Shown: positions 54,327 through 64,000 of the stretch, one piece after another | Numbering within the stretch: position 1 is the first letter of the stretch | Layout of the letters: the number at the start of each line of letters is the position of its first letter | Position numbers and translations under genes: made by a program | Notes under the pieces: generated by a model | What the model saw: only the letters and a program-made list of their open reading frames with translations | What the model was told of the DNA's origin: nothing | Database searches by the model: none | Origin: Lysinibacillus pakistanensis | Lineage (GTDB): Bacteria > Bacillota > Bacilli > Bacillales_A > Planococcaceae | Direction of reading: 5' to 3' | DNA length: 64,000 bases | NCBI RefSeq assembly: GCF_030123245.1 | Contig: NZ_CP126101.1 | Coordinates: 2,540,501-2,604,500 of the forward strand

Positions 54327-55841
54327 ATGGATGAACAGAAAAAAGATAGTATAGAACAGCAGCAAGAGCAAACTAAGGACGAGGTAAAACCAGCAGGACG
54401 ATTTATACAATTAAAACCGTTTAGATTTATCATGCTGATGTTCTTTACAATCCTTATTACTGCGGGCTTAACTATTTTTGCGTTAACGTTCGGCGAGAAG
54501 AAAGTAGTGGAAGTAAAAGTACCGATTGAACGTGCGGAATTTTCGAAGTTATATGAGGCCTTTGATTTACTTAAAAAAAATTATTATAAAGATATTGATG
54601 ATGAAAAAGTAGTCAATGGTGCTATTAACGGCATGTTTGATGCGCTGGATGATCCGTATTCTGATTTTATGGTAAAAGAAGAAGCAGACCAATTTAATTC
54701 TGGATTATCTTCTAGCTTCCAAGGAATTGGTGCGGAAATTCAAGAGCGTAATGGCTTTATTACAGTTGTGTCACCTATCAAAAATTCTCCAGCTGAAAAG
54801 GCAGGATTATTACCAAAAGATATAATTTTAACGGTAGATGGGAAAAGCATTCAAGGATTTAGTGCTTCAGAGGCTGTAGCCCTTATTCGTGGTGAAAAAG
54901 GTACACCTGTGAAAATAACCGTAAAACGTGGCAACAATACAGAGCCTATTAAAATGACAATTATTCGTGATGATATTCCAGTTGAAACTGTATATGGTGA
55001 GATGCTTGATGGTAATATTGCACATATCCAAATAACTTCATTTAGTCAAAACACGGCTAAAGAGCTTGAAAAAATGCTTGTAGAGTATAAAGGAAAAGGC
55101 ATGAAGGGGATTGTCTTAGATTTACGTCAAAACCCTGGTGGTTATCTAGAGGCCGCAATAGAAATTTCTAATTTATTTGTGCAGGAGGGTAAACCAATCG
55201 TTCAAGTACAACAAAAGGATGAGGAGCCAAAAATCACAAATGCTATTGCAGGGGAGAAATACAATCTACCTGTAACTGTTCTTGTCGATAGTGGCAGTGC
55301 ATCAGCATCTGAAATATTAGCAGGTGCTTTAAAGGAATCTGTTGGTGCTAAAGTTGTTGGTGAGACATCGTTTGGTAAGGGAACTGTACAAAATGTTACA
55401 CCACTAAAAGATGGTTCAAATCTTAAATTTACAACAGGCAAATGGTTAACACCAAACGGTAACTGGATTAATGAAAAAGGGATTGAGCCAGATGTAAAAG
55501 TACCATATCCGTCCTATGCATCATTACCATATCTCGATCCAGCTCTTGAAATGAAAGAGGGCTTACAGTCTGACTCTGTAAAAGCGGCAGAAGAGATGCT
55601 AGAGGTTCTCGGATATGATCCTGGTAAAGTAGATGGTAGCTTCGATCAGTATACAGAACGTGCAGTGAAAAAACTGCAAGAAACAAGCGGACTGGAAGAA
55701 ACGGGCATTTTAACTGGTGATACGACATATGCTTTAATGGATGCATTACGTGCAAAAATAAAAGCAGATGATCCTCAATTATTAAAAGCAAAAGAACTGC
55801 TTACTGGAACACCAGCAAAAAATGAGGAAACTACAAACTAA
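54327..55841 (+). CDS. ctpB: S41-family carboxyl-terminal processing protease CtpB
   Basis: A 504-residue membrane-anchored serine protease. One N-terminal helix (about 25-45) leads to a PDZ domain (GIGAEIQERNGFITVVSPIK, then GLLPKDIILTVDGKSI) and the S41 core, with catalytic Ser in DSGSASASEILAGAL (about residue 322) and Lys in FGKGTVQNV (about 349). A C-terminal peptidoglycan-binding_1 domain (about 412-480) ends it. In B. subtilis, CtpB cuts SpoIVFA during sporulation. I chose the ATG at 54327; an in-frame ATG at 54300 adds nine residues, and neither site has a strong ribosome site. Confidence 0.92.
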   Translation: MDEQKKDSIEQQQEQTKDEVKPAGRFIQLKPFRFIMLMFFTILITAGLTIFALTFGEKKVVEVKVPIERAEFSKLYEAFDLLKKNYYKDIDDEKVVNGAINGMFDALDDPYSDFMVKEEADQFNSGLSSSFQGIGAEIQERNGFITVVSPIKNSPAEKAGLLPKDIILTVDGKSIQGFSASEAVALIRGEKGTPVKITVKRGNNTEPIKMTIIRDDIPVETVYGEMLDGNIAHIQITSFSQNTAKELEKMLVEYKGKGMKGIVLDLRQNPGGYLEAAIEISNLFVQEGKPIVQVQQKDEEPKITNAIAGEKYNLPVTVLVDSGSASASEILAGALKESVGAKVVGETSFGKGTVQNVTPLKDGSNLKFTTGKWLTPNGNWINEKGIEPDVKVPYPSYASLPYLDPALEMKEGLQSDSVKAAEEMLEVLGYDPGKVDGSFDQYTERAVKKLQETSGLEETGILTGDTTYALMDALRAKIKADDPQLLKAKELLTGTPAKNEETTN

Positions 55842-55847
55842 AGAAGT

Positions 55848-55894
55848 AGCTGTCGCAGCAATCGTTATAAACGATCTGTGCGACAGCTTTTTTT
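55848..55894 (+). terminator. Terminator after ctpB
   Basis: A perfect 10-bp outer stem AGCTGTCGCA/TGCGACAGCT with an inner ATCGTT/AACGAT pair and a seven-T tract. It is followed within 20 bases by the next gene's start. Confidence 0.92.
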
Positions 55895-55910
55895 ATGGGA
55901 GGTAAAAATA

Positions 55911-56813
55911 GTGAAGGATGTTTATTTATTTAGTGGTTTTTTAGGTAGTGGAAAAACTTCCATGCTAACAGATGTAATACGACAATTGAAGGAAAAAAAC
56001 TTAAAGCCAGCAGTGATAATGAATGAGCTCGGGAAGCTGCCATTTGATTCACATGCTGTTGAGAAGGATATTCCGTTGAAAGAGATGCTAGAGGGCTGTA
56101 TCTGCTGTTCTGGTGCAGAAAAAACAGAGGCACAAATTCAATCACTATTAATGGATAATGAGTTTGACGTACTAATTATTGAAACAACAGGTGCTGCACA
56201 TCCTGTAGAAGCATTAGATGCCGTCTATTCGCCATTATTTGCTGAAAAATTGAATGTGAAGGGAATTGTCACTGTAGCTGATTCTAAGCTTTGGTTGAAT
56301 CGCGAGACGTTAACACCACAAGTTCGCTCTTTATTTATGGAGCAAATCCGTCATGCCCATCTTTTATTGGCCAACAAAACGGATTTATTAACAGAGGCGG
56401 AGCAGGCTCGTGTAGTTTATGAGCTACAGGGCTATAATCCTCATGCTTTTATTTTACAAACAACAAATGGCCGTGTACCGTTACGTCTTTTAGAAGATTT
56501 AAAGGCAACTGCACAAGTGGACAAAAGTGATATCTTGAAATCACCGATTGCAGCTATGCATCTGGGATCACGATTAGTTGAATTTAAGGGCATAGACTTC
56601 ACGCAACAGCAATTTGAGGATTGGGTTCGTTCATTACCTGATACGATCTATCGTATGAAAGGGTATGTACCAATTGAAGGTGTAAGAAATCCTATGTTAT
56701 TTCAATATGCATATGGGATGGTCCAATGGCTCCCTGAATACGTAAAAATGCCAGCGAAATTAGTTATCATTGGTGAAAATGTAGGGGATGTAAACATTAT
56801 TGGTATTCATTAA
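55911..56813 (+). CDS. CobW/G3E-family GTP-binding metallochaperone
   Basis: A 300-residue P-loop GTPase. The Walker A box is FLGSGKTSML, the zinc-binding motif EGCICCSG (CxCC), Walker B LIIETTGAAHP and the guanine site ANKTDLL. The C-terminal part (about 190-300) is the small CobW-C domain. Members deliver zinc, cobalt or similar metals to client enzymes. It starts at a GTG at 55911 behind GGGAGGTAAAAATA; an upstream in-frame start would lie inside the terminator. No Zur box recognised. Confidence 0.9.
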   Translation: MKDVYLFSGFLGSGKTSMLTDVIRQLKEKNLKPAVIMNELGKLPFDSHAVEKDIPLKEMLEGCICCSGAEKTEAQIQSLLMDNEFDVLIIETTGAAHPVEALDAVYSPLFAEKLNVKGIVTVADSKLWLNRETLTPQVRSLFMEQIRHAHLLLANKTDLLTEAEQARVVYELQGYNPHAFILQTTNGRVPLRLLEDLKATAQVDKSDILKSPIAAMHLGSRLVEFKGIDFTQQQFEDWVRSLPDTIYRMKGYVPIEGVRNPMLFQYAYGMVQWLPEYVKMPAKLVIIGENVGDVNIIGIH

Positions 56814-56989
56814 ACAAGATTAATGACGTGACGCCCCAGCATCTTTGCATCTTGATTAAAGTTCCTCTTCAAAATCTTAGTTGGAGTACGAGCGCCCACT
56901 GAATCTAAATAATAAATCATATCTGCGCTTCCTACTAAAATAGATGTTGGTATTGTCTTTTTTAGTAAGAATGGCAGATTTTTTTTGCA
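56810..56989 (-). pseudogene. Start-less C-terminal remnant of an unknown gene
   Basis: A 59-codon minus-strand frame reads LPFLLKKTIPTSILVGSADM, then YYLDSVGARTPTKILKRNFN and ends HVINLV; its stop overlaps the CobW-type gene's stop. It has no start and is bounded upstream by a TGA. It looks like protein-coding debris. The rest of the intergenic region to 57288 shows no gene. Confidence 0.35.
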
Positions 56990-57288
56990 TCAGATAACTG
57001 TAGCGCCTCTATCTACATCTCGATAAAAGGGAATATTTTAAAAAAAATAGTAGTAGGTTTTCTAGTTATGTTATTAAAATATTGAAAATATTCACTAGCT
57101 TTTGGGAGGTGTCAACCCTATTTAAAACGTAAGTATTTCATAGACTGGTGGAACTTGCTAAAAATTATAGCAAAAAAACCCCTATTTTATACGGATTCGT
57201 ATCTCTGTTGGTGATGTTAACAGATGCTGGTAAAATTTTTTTTGAAATCCTCCCTTACGATTAGTGACAGAGAAGGAGGAATTGCAAA

Positions 57289-58029
57289 ATGAAAAAATCA
57301 CTAACTGCAATTTTTGCAACATTTTTAGTAGCAGCTCCAATTCAAATCGCTTCGGCTGCAGCAAATACTACAGAGGAGAACGCAGTACAACAAAATTCTA
57401 ATTGTCAAAATGTTTATCACTATAATTGGTCAAATCAAAATCAATGGTCTAATCATAAATGGCAAATAAAATTACCACAACAATCAGCTCCATCAAAAGA
57501 AAAACCAACGAATAACGAAACATCAAAGAATAACAATACACAAGCAACAAACAACGATACACCAACAACAACTAACAATTCGCAAACAACTCAAAAAGAT
57601 AATACAACAACTGCACCAACTCAATCTACACCAACAACAACTACTTCAGATGTTAGTGCTTTTGAGCAAGAGGTTGTAAAATTAACAAATGCTGAGCGTA
57701 CGAAAGCTGGATTAGCTCCACTACAAACGGATGATAAATTAATGGCAGCTGCACGTGAAAAATCACAAGATATGCAAACTAAAAACTATTTTTCACATAC
57801 AAGCCCAACATTTGGTTCACCATTTGATCGTATGAAAGCATTAGGTATTAGCTATAAGAGTGCAGGGGAAAATATTGCACAAGGTCAACGTTCACCTCAA
57901 GAAGTCGTACAAGCTTGGATGGATTCACCAGGTCACCGTGCGAATATCTTAAACGGTAGCTTTACACATATTGGTGTTGGCTACGTGAAAACAGGTAACT
58001 ACTGGACACAACAATTTATTCAAAAATAA
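57289..58029 (+). CDS. Secreted CAP/SCP-domain protein (YkwD-like)
   Basis: A 246-residue secreted protein: a signal peptide (MKKSLTAIFATFLVAAPIQI, cleaved after ASA), a Trp/Asn-rich segment, a Thr/Asn/Gln-rich low-complexity linker (about 65-118), and a C-terminal CAP domain (VVKLTNAERTKAGLAPLQTD, YFSHTSPTFGSPFDRM with the His, GENIAQGQ with the Glu, AWMDSPGHRANILNG with a second His). The domain is common in spore-former surface proteins; function unclear. AGGAGGAATTGCAAA precedes the ATG. Confidence 0.92.
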   Translation: MKKSLTAIFATFLVAAPIQIASAAANTTEENAVQQNSNCQNVYHYNWSNQNQWSNHKWQIKLPQQSAPSKEKPTNNETSKNNNTQATNNDTPTTTNNSQTTQKDNTTTAPTQSTPTTTTSDVSAFEQEVVKLTNAERTKAGLAPLQTDDKLMAAAREKSQDMQTKNYFSHTSPTFGSPFDRMKALGISYKSAGENIAQGQRSPQEVVQAWMDSPGHRANILNGSFTHIGVGYVKTGNYWTQQFIQK

Positions 58030-58052
58030 TATTTACAATAAATAGCTCATAG

Positions 58053-58100
58053 AAAGATGTCCTATAAGTAAAAAATGACTTATAGGACATCTTTATTTAT
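58053..58100 (+). terminator. Terminator after the CAP-domain gene
   Basis: A perfect 17-bp stem AAAGATGTCCTATAAGT/ACTTATAGGACATCTTT followed by ATTTATTT. Confidence 0.88.
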
Positions 58101-58258
58101 TTTATCTATCTAATTAAACATAAAAAATCAATTGCATCAGTCAAATCGACTTTTTAGTGCCCTCTCTGAATGATTGAGTATCTTTAATAAAAGAATCCGT
58201 TTCCTATTTTTGAGGCAAGTTCTTTTTTTAATCCAGCAGTATTTTTATCACTCGATAA

Positions 58259-58906
58259 CTAATCATTCAATATGGCAACCGCTCGTACAGGGGCACCATC
58301 AGCATTTTTAAACTTAATGGGCAGGGCACAGAATGTGAATAGTCCATCACCAATTTCACCAAGTCTCGTTAAATTCTCAACAATAATAAAATCGTTGTCA
58401 GCTAAAACCTTTTTATGAATTGTTAAATAAGCATCTGACATCGAGTCAATGCTTATTACATCAAGTCCAACACCTTTTTTCTTACTTTGTATTAAGTAAT
58501 CCGCGACTTCTTCTGTCAAATATGGATAGTTTCCGAAATAAGTAGGTGTGCCCCAGTATTGGTCCCATCCCGTAAAAAATAATAAAAAATCCGCTTGATC
58601 AGCCTTCTCTTTTACTGCATTAATTAGATCCATCGAAATTTCTTTTCCTTGCTGTAAGTCGCTACAATCAATGACTAACGCAGAACCTATAAATAGTTCG
58701 ACTGGTAGGTTATCGAGTGTAGTTCTATCAGCAAATATATGATTAGGTGCGTCCATGTGTGTGCCTGTATGAGAAGCCATAGTCAGGGAGGTTTCTTTAA
58801 ATCCGTCACTTTCGTGATTGCAAATAATTTTTAATGAAGGCTGATCTGTACCGGGATAGACTGGCATATTTTCAGTTATCGTATGCGTTAAATCAATTAT
58901 TTTCAT
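58259..58906 (-). CDS. Cyclase-family hydrolase (kynurenine formamidase-like)
   Basis: A 215-residue metal-dependent amidase of the cyclase superfamily. The signature HTGTHMDAPNHIF is present, with further metal-site residues in IDLTHTITENMPVYPG, and GLDVISIDSM near the middle. KynB, which makes kynurenine from N-formylkynurenine, is a member, but no other kyn genes are nearby, so the substrate stays open. AAAGGTTTTTAT precedes the ATG. Confidence 0.9.
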   Translation of the reverse strand: MKIIDLTHTITENMPVYPGTDQPSLKIICNHESDGFKETSLTMASHTGTHMDAPNHIFADRTTLDNLPVELFIGSALVIDCSDLQQGKEISMDLINAVKEKADQADFLLFFTGWDQYWGTPTYFGNYPYLTEEVADYLIQSKKKGVGLDVISIDSMSDAYLTIHKKVLADNDFIIVENLTRLGEIGDGLFTFCALPIKFKNADGAPVRAVAILND

Positions 58907-59191
58907 ATAAAAACCTTTCCTACCTTTTTTAAAGCTATTGTACCATTAAAATCTGACATAACTAAATGTCTGTCCGAGTATATTTCATCTTTTGATCAAA
59001 TTCATTAATTTCTTTTATCAATCACAGCATTTGCTTAGTTTTTAGAGATAATTTTATGCCGTGTTTATATGGGGAAAAGCTGAAAAATTAAAAGCTTCAT
59101 CTATATCTTTTCATCTGCATATAGTAAAATAAAAGACTGTAAACAATAAGTAGTGATGCTACTATGGCTTTTAAGGAATAGGAGAATTTAA

Positions 59192-60268
59192 GTGAAACAA
59201 CAAACAATCATTTTAACCGGTGGAGGGACGGCTGGTCATGTATCACTCAATCAGGCGATACTCCCTTCTTTACAAGAACTAGGTTATGATGTCCATTATA
59301 TTGGCTCAGAGCAGGGCATTGAAAAGGAATTAATAGGCGAAGCATTTCCTAGCGTTCCGTTTTACGGAATTTCAAGTGGAAAATTGCGTCGTTATTTTTC
59401 AATGAAGAATTTTACAGATCCGTTTAAAGTGCTTGCAGGGATAATGCAGGCTTTTCGTATTATCAAAAAAGTGAAACCGCAAGTTATCTTTTCAAAGGGT
59501 GGATTTGTTTCTGTCCCTGTAGTGATGGCGGCGAAACTGGCTGGCGTTCCAGTAGTTATTCATGAGTCGGATGTGACACCAGGGTTGGCCAATAAAATTG
59601 CCTTGCCATTTGCCTCTCATATCTTTACTATTTTTGAAGAAACTTTACAGCATCTGCCAAAGGAAAAGGCGACTTGTACAGGATCTATCATTCGCCAAGA
59701 GCTATTTATGGGAGAGCGGGCAAAAGGATTATCACTTTGCGGCTTTACTACATTAAAACCTGTTTTACTTGTGATGGGGGGAAGCTTAGGTTCGGTTGTC
59801 TTAAATGATGCATTGCGTCAAAATTTACCAGAGCTTGTCAAACAATTTCAAATTATTCATTTGTGCGGTAAAGGCAATTTTGACGAGACATTAGCGTCTA
59901 TGCCAGGCTATAAGCAATTTGAATATGTAACAACAGAGTTACCGGATTTATTACATGCAGCAGACTTTATCGTCTCACGTGCAGGTTCTAATTCTATTTT
60001 CGAATTTTTAGCACTTCATAAGCCGATGTTATTGGTGCCGTTATCTGCGCAAAAGAGCCGTGGTGATCAAATTTTAAATGCAAATTTATTTAAAAGGCAA
60101 GGCTATGCAGAGGTTTTAGAAGAGGAAGAAATGACAAAGGAATCCTTTAAAAAATCAGTGCATGTTTTGACTGAACGTAAAGAGGACATGGTAGCAACTA
60201 TGAAAAAAACACAAAGACCAAAAACGCCAAAAGAAATGGCAAAATTAATTTTGCACTATAAAAAGTAG
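59192..60268 (+). CDS. murG: MurG-type UDP-GlcNAc glycosyltransferase
   Basis: A 358-residue GT28 enzyme close in length to MurG, which adds GlcNAc to lipid I to make lipid II. Visible features are [15 protein letters not shown] at the N-terminus, the [20 protein letters not shown] and [16 protein letters not shown] motifs, and the donor-site [16 protein letters not shown] and [14 protein letters not shown]. It starts at a GTG at 59192 after AATAGGAG. It lies outside the dcw cluster, as for the second MurG-like copies in some Bacillaceae, so it may be a paralogue. Confidence 0.93.
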   Translation: MKQQTIILTGGGTAGHVSLNQAILPSLQELGYDVHYIGSEQGIEKELIGEAFPSVPFYGISSGKLRRYFSMKNFTDPFKVLAGIMQAFRIIKKVKPQVIFSKGGFVSVPVVMAAKLAGVPVVIHESDVTPGLANKIALPFASHIFTIFEETLQHLPKEKATCTGSIIRQELFMGERAKGLSLCGFTTLKPVLLVMGGSLGSVVLNDALRQNLPELVKQFQIIHLCGKGNFDETLASMPGYKQFEYVTTELPDLLHAADFIVSRAGSNSIFEFLALHKPMLLVPLSAQKSRGDQILNANLFKRQGYAEVLEEEEMTKESFKKSVHVLTERKEDMVATMKKTQRPKTPKEMAKLILHYKK

Positions 60269-60320
60269 CCGTTAGGTTATGGATTGATAGACCGGATATA
60301 ACCTATTCAATAACCACTAA

Positions 60321-60365
60321 AAAAGCTATGTGCTAGTCAATATGACAGAACACATAGCTTATTTT
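60321..60365. terminator. Bidirectional terminator between murG and the GNAT gene
   Basis: A perfect 10-bp stem AAGCTATGTG/CACATAGCTT, with A-tract before and ATTTT after, between convergent genes. Confidence 0.85.
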
Positions 60366-60384
60366 GAAGAAAATTGTTTTTTAG

Positions 60385-60933
60385 TTACATTGCTTGTTCT
60401 TCGCCCTCTAGCATTTCGTTAGCTGTTGTCAGATAGAACAAGTCTTTCGGGATTTTATATAAATTAAATTGCGCTTCACCACTGTTAACCTGCGATAATA
60501 ATGTAGGATGGCATTCGTTTGCACTTACGACATAAGGTAACTTTAAAGCTGCACGTTGTGATTTTTGATTTTCAACACGTATACGGAGAAACACCGTATG
60601 GAAATTATAGTCAAAAAATAACTCGTTTAAAAATAGCATCTTTGCTTTTTGATTATAACCTTTGCCTTGATAGGGAAGTCCAATCCACGTTCCTAAAAAG
60701 CCTGCACCTTCCTCAACATCATGAATGCTGATGGTGCCGATTGGTTGACCCCAATCATCAGTAATGGTCCTAGAAATAGCGAGTCCCTTCGCTTCTTCTT
60801 CAATCAGTTGTTTTGTCATAAACCAATATTCATCAGCAGATGTGGCTTTTTGACGAACAAATGGGAAAACAGAAGGGTGTGATAATAGCTCATAAAGCTC
60901 TGTACATTCATGTAGGTCTCGATGTTTAAGCAT
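60385..60933 (-). CDS. GNAT-family acetyltransferase (RimJ/RimL-type)
   Basis: A 182-residue acetyltransferase. It shows PFVRQKATSADEYWFMTKQL, PIGTISIHDV, the CoA-binding WIGLPYQGKGYNQKAK and the strand TVFLRIRVENQKSQRAALKL, a typical RimJ/L-like order. AAAGGAGGCGTTTCGT precedes the ATG. Substrate unknown. Confidence 0.88.
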   Translation of the reverse strand: MLKHRDLHECTELYELLSHPSVFPFVRQKATSADEYWFMTKQLIEEEAKGLAISRTITDDWGQPIGTISIHDVEEGAGFLGTWIGLPYQGKGYNQKAKMLFLNELFFDYNFHTVFLRIRVENQKSQRAALKLPYVVSANECHPTLLSQVNSGEAQFNLYKIPKDLFYLTTANEMLEGEEQAM

Positions 60934-61481
60934 ACGAAACGCCTCCTTTACTAGGGTAGTTAAAACAATTCCGTTGAAACATAAAGAAGAAAACTAAAAT
61001 TCGTACTGGAATTAAAACCCAAAGAACTAGACGTTATAACTATGATAACCATAATTTCCCGCTGTCTTACTGATTTTCGACCATACCGAAAAAAGGCTAG
61101 TTTTTTTAATATAATATAACAATCTTACTGTTTAATGCAATCATTTTACTCGCTAAAACAAAAATTAAGTTTAATAGTCAGTTAATTCTGAAAAGTAAAT
61201 TATGTTATAAATACTTAATTTTGTATGAGAATTATTTAGGATATTAAGTCTATCATCTCAATTTTTACTAGGGTACAATAGTTATTCTATTTCTTTTGTA
61301 TTATTTAATTTCTTGGAAAGAGGTAAACTATCAAAAAATACCCTAAAAAGGATATAATATCTGTAATTCAAAAGAAGTATTTCTTTTAAAATATGTTATA
61401 ATAGTATTATTGATTTTTTTGTATAAATAAACATTAAAATAATAATTCTTTTCAACTTCAACGACTTATGGGGGTGACAGC
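60934..61481. other. Intergenic region ahead of the GGDEF gene
   Basis: About 550 AT-rich bases with no gene. It holds the promoter near 61396 and long poly-A/T tracts; no riboswitch was recognised. Confidence 0.4.
61396..61404 (+). promoter_or_regulatory. Extended -10 promoter of the diguanylate cyclase gene
   Basis: TGTTATAAT gives a TGN-extended -10 (TATAAT at 61399-61404), about 80 bases before the start. The -35 region is weak. Confidence 0.5.
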
Positions 61482-63509
61482 ATGGAGTATCTTTTAAGCG
61501 AAGAATTATTTAATGAATTATTTATTGGCAAGGATTTTGTCTTTCTAATGAAAAAGGTAGGAGACGATTATCAATATATTCGCTTAAATCAAGCAGCTCA
61601 AGCTTTGTTATCAGATAAGGCACTTGGGAAAATGCTTTCTACCGTTACCTCAAGTCACAATTTTTCAATTATTCAGCAATTTTATCATCAAGCCATTATG
61701 AAGCATGCTCAAATCGATTATGTGGATTATGCTTATTATAAATCGGAGATTCGAAAATATGAGACATCTGTTCGTCCGCTTACATACAAGGGCGACGACT
61801 ATATTTTAGCCATTACAAAAGAGATTCTCTATGACCGTAATATTGAGGATAAGTTTTTATTTATGCGCTCTATGTTTGACCATGCATTTTTCTCAACTGT
61901 CATTCTATCTGCAGAAGGGGCAGTTTATGAAGTAAATCCTAGCTTCATGGAAGACTTTGGATTAGATAACGATGCCGTAAAAAGGAAATTGTTTGTTGAT
62001 TTACCAATTGTTCCTAATGATGAGAGAGAAAACATTCAAACTTTTCTACAAAGAGCTGCAATGGGCGAAAATATTGGGGAGAAACTTATCAAGCTCCATA
62101 CATTGGATAAAAAAGAGCGCTTCTATTTAATGTCACTTTCTCCTGTTATGCAAGGAGATAATTCATTTGCGATTTTTCTTATTATGCAGGATTTCACCCA
62201 GTTTACTGAGCAAAAAGCAGAATTACGTTTAAAATCGCATGGCTTAGAAGTTTTTAAGGCTGCGTTAAACTCTGCGACGGCCATTGCTATATGGGATGTT
62301 GATGGCATAATAATTGAAGTAAATGATCTATTTTTAAATGCGTCAGGCTATACGGCGGAGGAGCTTATAGGTAAACCTTATACGTTAATCGAACCTAGTT
62401 ATCATACAGAGGATTTAATGCACTTAATTAATGAAACGCTTGAAGCGGGGGACATTTGGCGAGGCGAGCTGTGCTACCGTACAAAATATCATGCAGATTA
62501 TTGGGTAGAAGCAGCAATTGTTCCGTTAAAAAATGAAGTAGGCAGGACAGAACAATATTTATCCATTAACTATGATATTACGGACAAGAAAAGAATGTTA
62601 ACGGAATTAAAAAATATTGAACGCACATTTCGTCTAATAACTGAAAATACAAATGACTTGATTGTTATAACTAACGAGGATGGCATTATTATTTATGCTT
62701 CACCGTCCTATAGGATTTTCTTAGGCTATGAAAATGTAGATTTACAGGGTCAGTTTTACAGTGATATTGTCGATGAGGAAAGTAAAATGGCTTGGCAAAC
62801 ATTCTTAAATAATTATTCTGGACTAACGGATACACAATTTGAGCTATTACTCAAGGCCAAGGATGGTACACCTGTTTGGACAGAAGGAAACGTAACTGTT
62901 GTACATGATCCTGAACGAGAAAAAGTTTCCCAAATTATGATGGTATCTCGTGAAATTACGCATCGAAAAGAACGAGAGAATGATTTATTATATTTAGCCT
63001 ATCATGATACGTTAACACAGCTACCCAATCGACGTTATTTATTAAAGGAGTTTCCAAAATTACTGGCAGAAGCACAAGAGACGGCTAATTGTTTGGCGAT
63101 GCTTTATATAGATGGAGATGACTTTAAGGATGTAAATGATCATTATGGTCATGATACTGGCGATGACTTTATCCGAAAGTTTGGGCAAGTTTTAGTCAAC
63201 TCTGTCAGAAGCCATGATTTAGTGATTCGTATTGGTGGCGATGAATTTATTGTCATTCTAACAGGGTTAACTAGAGATAGTGAAAAGCGAAAGGCTCAAA
63301 TGATGCATATTATTCAGCGCATCCGAGAAGAACTAAAAAAAGGTTGGATTATTGAAAATAATTATTTTGCCCCGACTGCTTCGATCGGTGTTGCGTATTA
63401 TCCTGATCATGGAAAAAATTTAGACGAATTACTGGATTTAGCGGATCAGGCGCTCTATAAAGCGAAAGAATTTGGCAAAAATAAACTTTATATTACGGAA
63501 GCGCATTAA
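61482..63509 (+). CDS. PAS-domain diguanylate cyclase (GGDEF)
   Basis: A 675-residue cytoplasmic protein. Several PAS sensor domains follow in series: around 1-115, 125-240 (SAEGAVYEVNPSFMEDFGLD), 250-370 (DVDGIIIEVNDLFLNASGYT) and 380-500 (NEDGIIIYASPSYRIFLGYE). The C-terminal GGDEF domain (510-675) has LTQLPNRR, YIDGDDFKDVNDHYGHD and the active-site RIGGDEFIVIL, so it should make cyclic di-GMP. There is no EAL domain and no membrane helix. GGGGGTGACAGC precedes the ATG. The ligand sensed is unknown. Confidence 0.95.
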   Translation: MEYLLSEELFNELFIGKDFVFLMKKVGDDYQYIRLNQAAQALLSDKALGKMLSTVTSSHNFSIIQQFYHQAIMKHAQIDYVDYAYYKSEIRKYETSVRPLTYKGDDYILAITKEILYDRNIEDKFLFMRSMFDHAFFSTVILSAEGAVYEVNPSFMEDFGLDNDAVKRKLFVDLPIVPNDERENIQTFLQRAAMGENIGEKLIKLHTLDKKERFYLMSLSPVMQGDNSFAIFLIMQDFTQFTEQKAELRLKSHGLEVFKAALNSATAIAIWDVDGIIIEVNDLFLNASGYTAEELIGKPYTLIEPSYHTEDLMHLINETLEAGDIWRGELCYRTKYHADYWVEAAIVPLKNEVGRTEQYLSINYDITDKKRMLTELKNIERTFRLITENTNDLIVITNEDGIIIYASPSYRIFLGYENVDLQGQFYSDIVDEESKMAWQTFLNNYSGLTDTQFELLLKAKDGTPVWTEGNVTVVHDPEREKVSQIMMVSREITHRKERENDLLYLAYHDTLTQLPNRRYLLKEFPKLLAEAQETANCLAMLYIDGDDFKDVNDHYGHDTGDDFIRKFGQVLVNSVRSHDLVIRIGGDEFIVILTGLTRDSEKRKAQMMHIIQRIREELKKGWIIENNYFAPTASIGVAYYPDHGKNLDELLDLADQALYKAKEFGKNKLYITEAH

Positions 63510-63510
63510 A

Positions 63511-63558
63511 AAAAGTCTGTACAAACAAGTATTTGCTTGTGGTACAGACTTTTTATTT
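63511..63558 (+). terminator. Terminator after the GGDEF gene
   Basis: A nested stem AAAAGTCTGTAC/GTACAGACTTTT with an inner CAAG/CTTG pair, ending in TTTTT. Confidence 0.9.
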
Positions 63559-63623
63559 GATGTTATGCTATAACATGATAAGGAGGAATTCCTTATCACC
63601 ATATTAGAATAGAAGGTGGAAAA

Positions 63624-64000
63624 ATGCCTAAAAAGATACTTTTAGTGGAAGATGAAAAACATATCGCTCGCTTTGTAGAGCTAGAGTTAAAGCATGAGGG
63701 CTATGATGTGTTGGTCACTTTTGATGGACGTGAAGGATTAGCTCTTGCTTCATCTGAGGATGTTGATGTTCTTTTATTAGATGTCATGCTTCCAGGCATA
63801 AATGGTATTGAAATTTGTCGGCGCATACGAACGCAGTCAAATGTACCAATTATTTTGCTAACGGCACGTGACGCTGTGATGGATCGTGTAGCAGGTTTAG
63901 ATGCAGGAGCAGATGACTACATTGTTAAACCATTTGCTATTGAAGAATTACTAGCTAGGATTCGAACAATTTTGCGCCGTGTAACACCAGACGAGCAAAA
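63624..64000 (+). CDS. OmpR-family response regulator, N-terminal part (window end)
   Basis: The receiver domain is complete: [20 protein letters not shown], the phospho-acceptor Asp in [15 protein letters not shown], and the Lys in [20 protein letters not shown]. The DNA-binding domain lies beyond the window end. AGAAGGTGGAAAA precedes the ATG. A partner kinase gene probably follows. The sequence style resembles ArlR/CsrR-type regulators. Confidence 0.93.
   Translation, partial: MPKKILLVEDEKHIARFVELELKHEGYDVLVTFDGREGLALASSEDVDVLLLDVMLPGINGIEICRRIRTQSNVPIILLTARDAVMDRVAGLDAGADDYIVKPFAIEELLARIRTILRRVTPDEQ

Noticed and set aside
1..64000. CRISPR arrays, tRNA or rRNA genes, T-box or common riboswitches
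   Set aside because: None of their repeat, cloverleaf or consensus elements was seen on reading either strand.

Overview
The window is AT-rich, Gram-positive Bacillaceae-type DNA. Shine-Dalgarno sites are strong (AAGGAGG-like), TTG and GTG starts are common, and U-tailed hairpin terminators are clean. YozE, YkuS and YjcZ-type small proteins, an SLH-domain surface protein, CtpB, DeoD and FabZ all point to Lysinibacillus or a close relative. That assignment rests on recognising protein families, not on a search.

Layout. 1-2.7 kb: the end of an MsrB gene, a chemotaxis receptor and a YozE-family gene. 2.7-16.8 kb: deoD followed by a gene-sparse accessory island. The 3' end of deoD is repeated at about 7.4 and 11.2 kb, and each copy is followed by a remnant of a tyrosine-recombinase C-terminus on the minus strand. 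The 3' end of deoD therefore looks like an attachment site that has taken in several integrative elements, now decayed. The island carries small membrane and secreted proteins, a Lon-like (S16) membrane protease, a GNAT enzyme, a VOC protein, lipoproteins, and a divergent pair of tiny genes present as two intact and several broken copies.

16.8-28.8 kb: an S66 LD-carboxypeptidase/HAD pair with a divergent Crp-type regulator; a MarR/beta-lactamase-like pair sharing a palindromic operator; a membrane protein/XRE pair; a group IIC intron placed just behind a terminator, its reverse transcriptase broken by an apparent one-base deletion; a DUF6530-MATE operon with a 19-bp palindromic operator; and an OmpR/kinase two-component system. 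That system is divergent from an SLH protein and shares an upstream region with an 11-bp-phased direct repeat.

29-47 kb: mostly single genes (ResA/TlpA thioredoxin, small membrane proteins, YkuS, YjcZ, SHOCT protein, a 1030-aa hybrid kinase with two transmitter modules, Lrp regulator, MBL hydrolase, alpha/beta hydrolase, GNAT, DinB, LysE, tautomerase, FabZ), plus a broken HPP transporter gene.

47-64 kb: envelope and signalling genes. A VanRS-like two-component system lies ahead of an S11 D,D-carboxypeptidase. Then come a polysaccharide deacetylase, an amidase with a SPOR domain, CtpB, a CobW-type GTPase, a CAP-domain protein, a cyclase-family hydrolase, a MurG-type glycosyltransferase, a PAS-GGDEF diguanylate cyclase, and the start of another OmpR-type regulator cut by the window end. 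I saw no tRNA, rRNA or CRISPR array.
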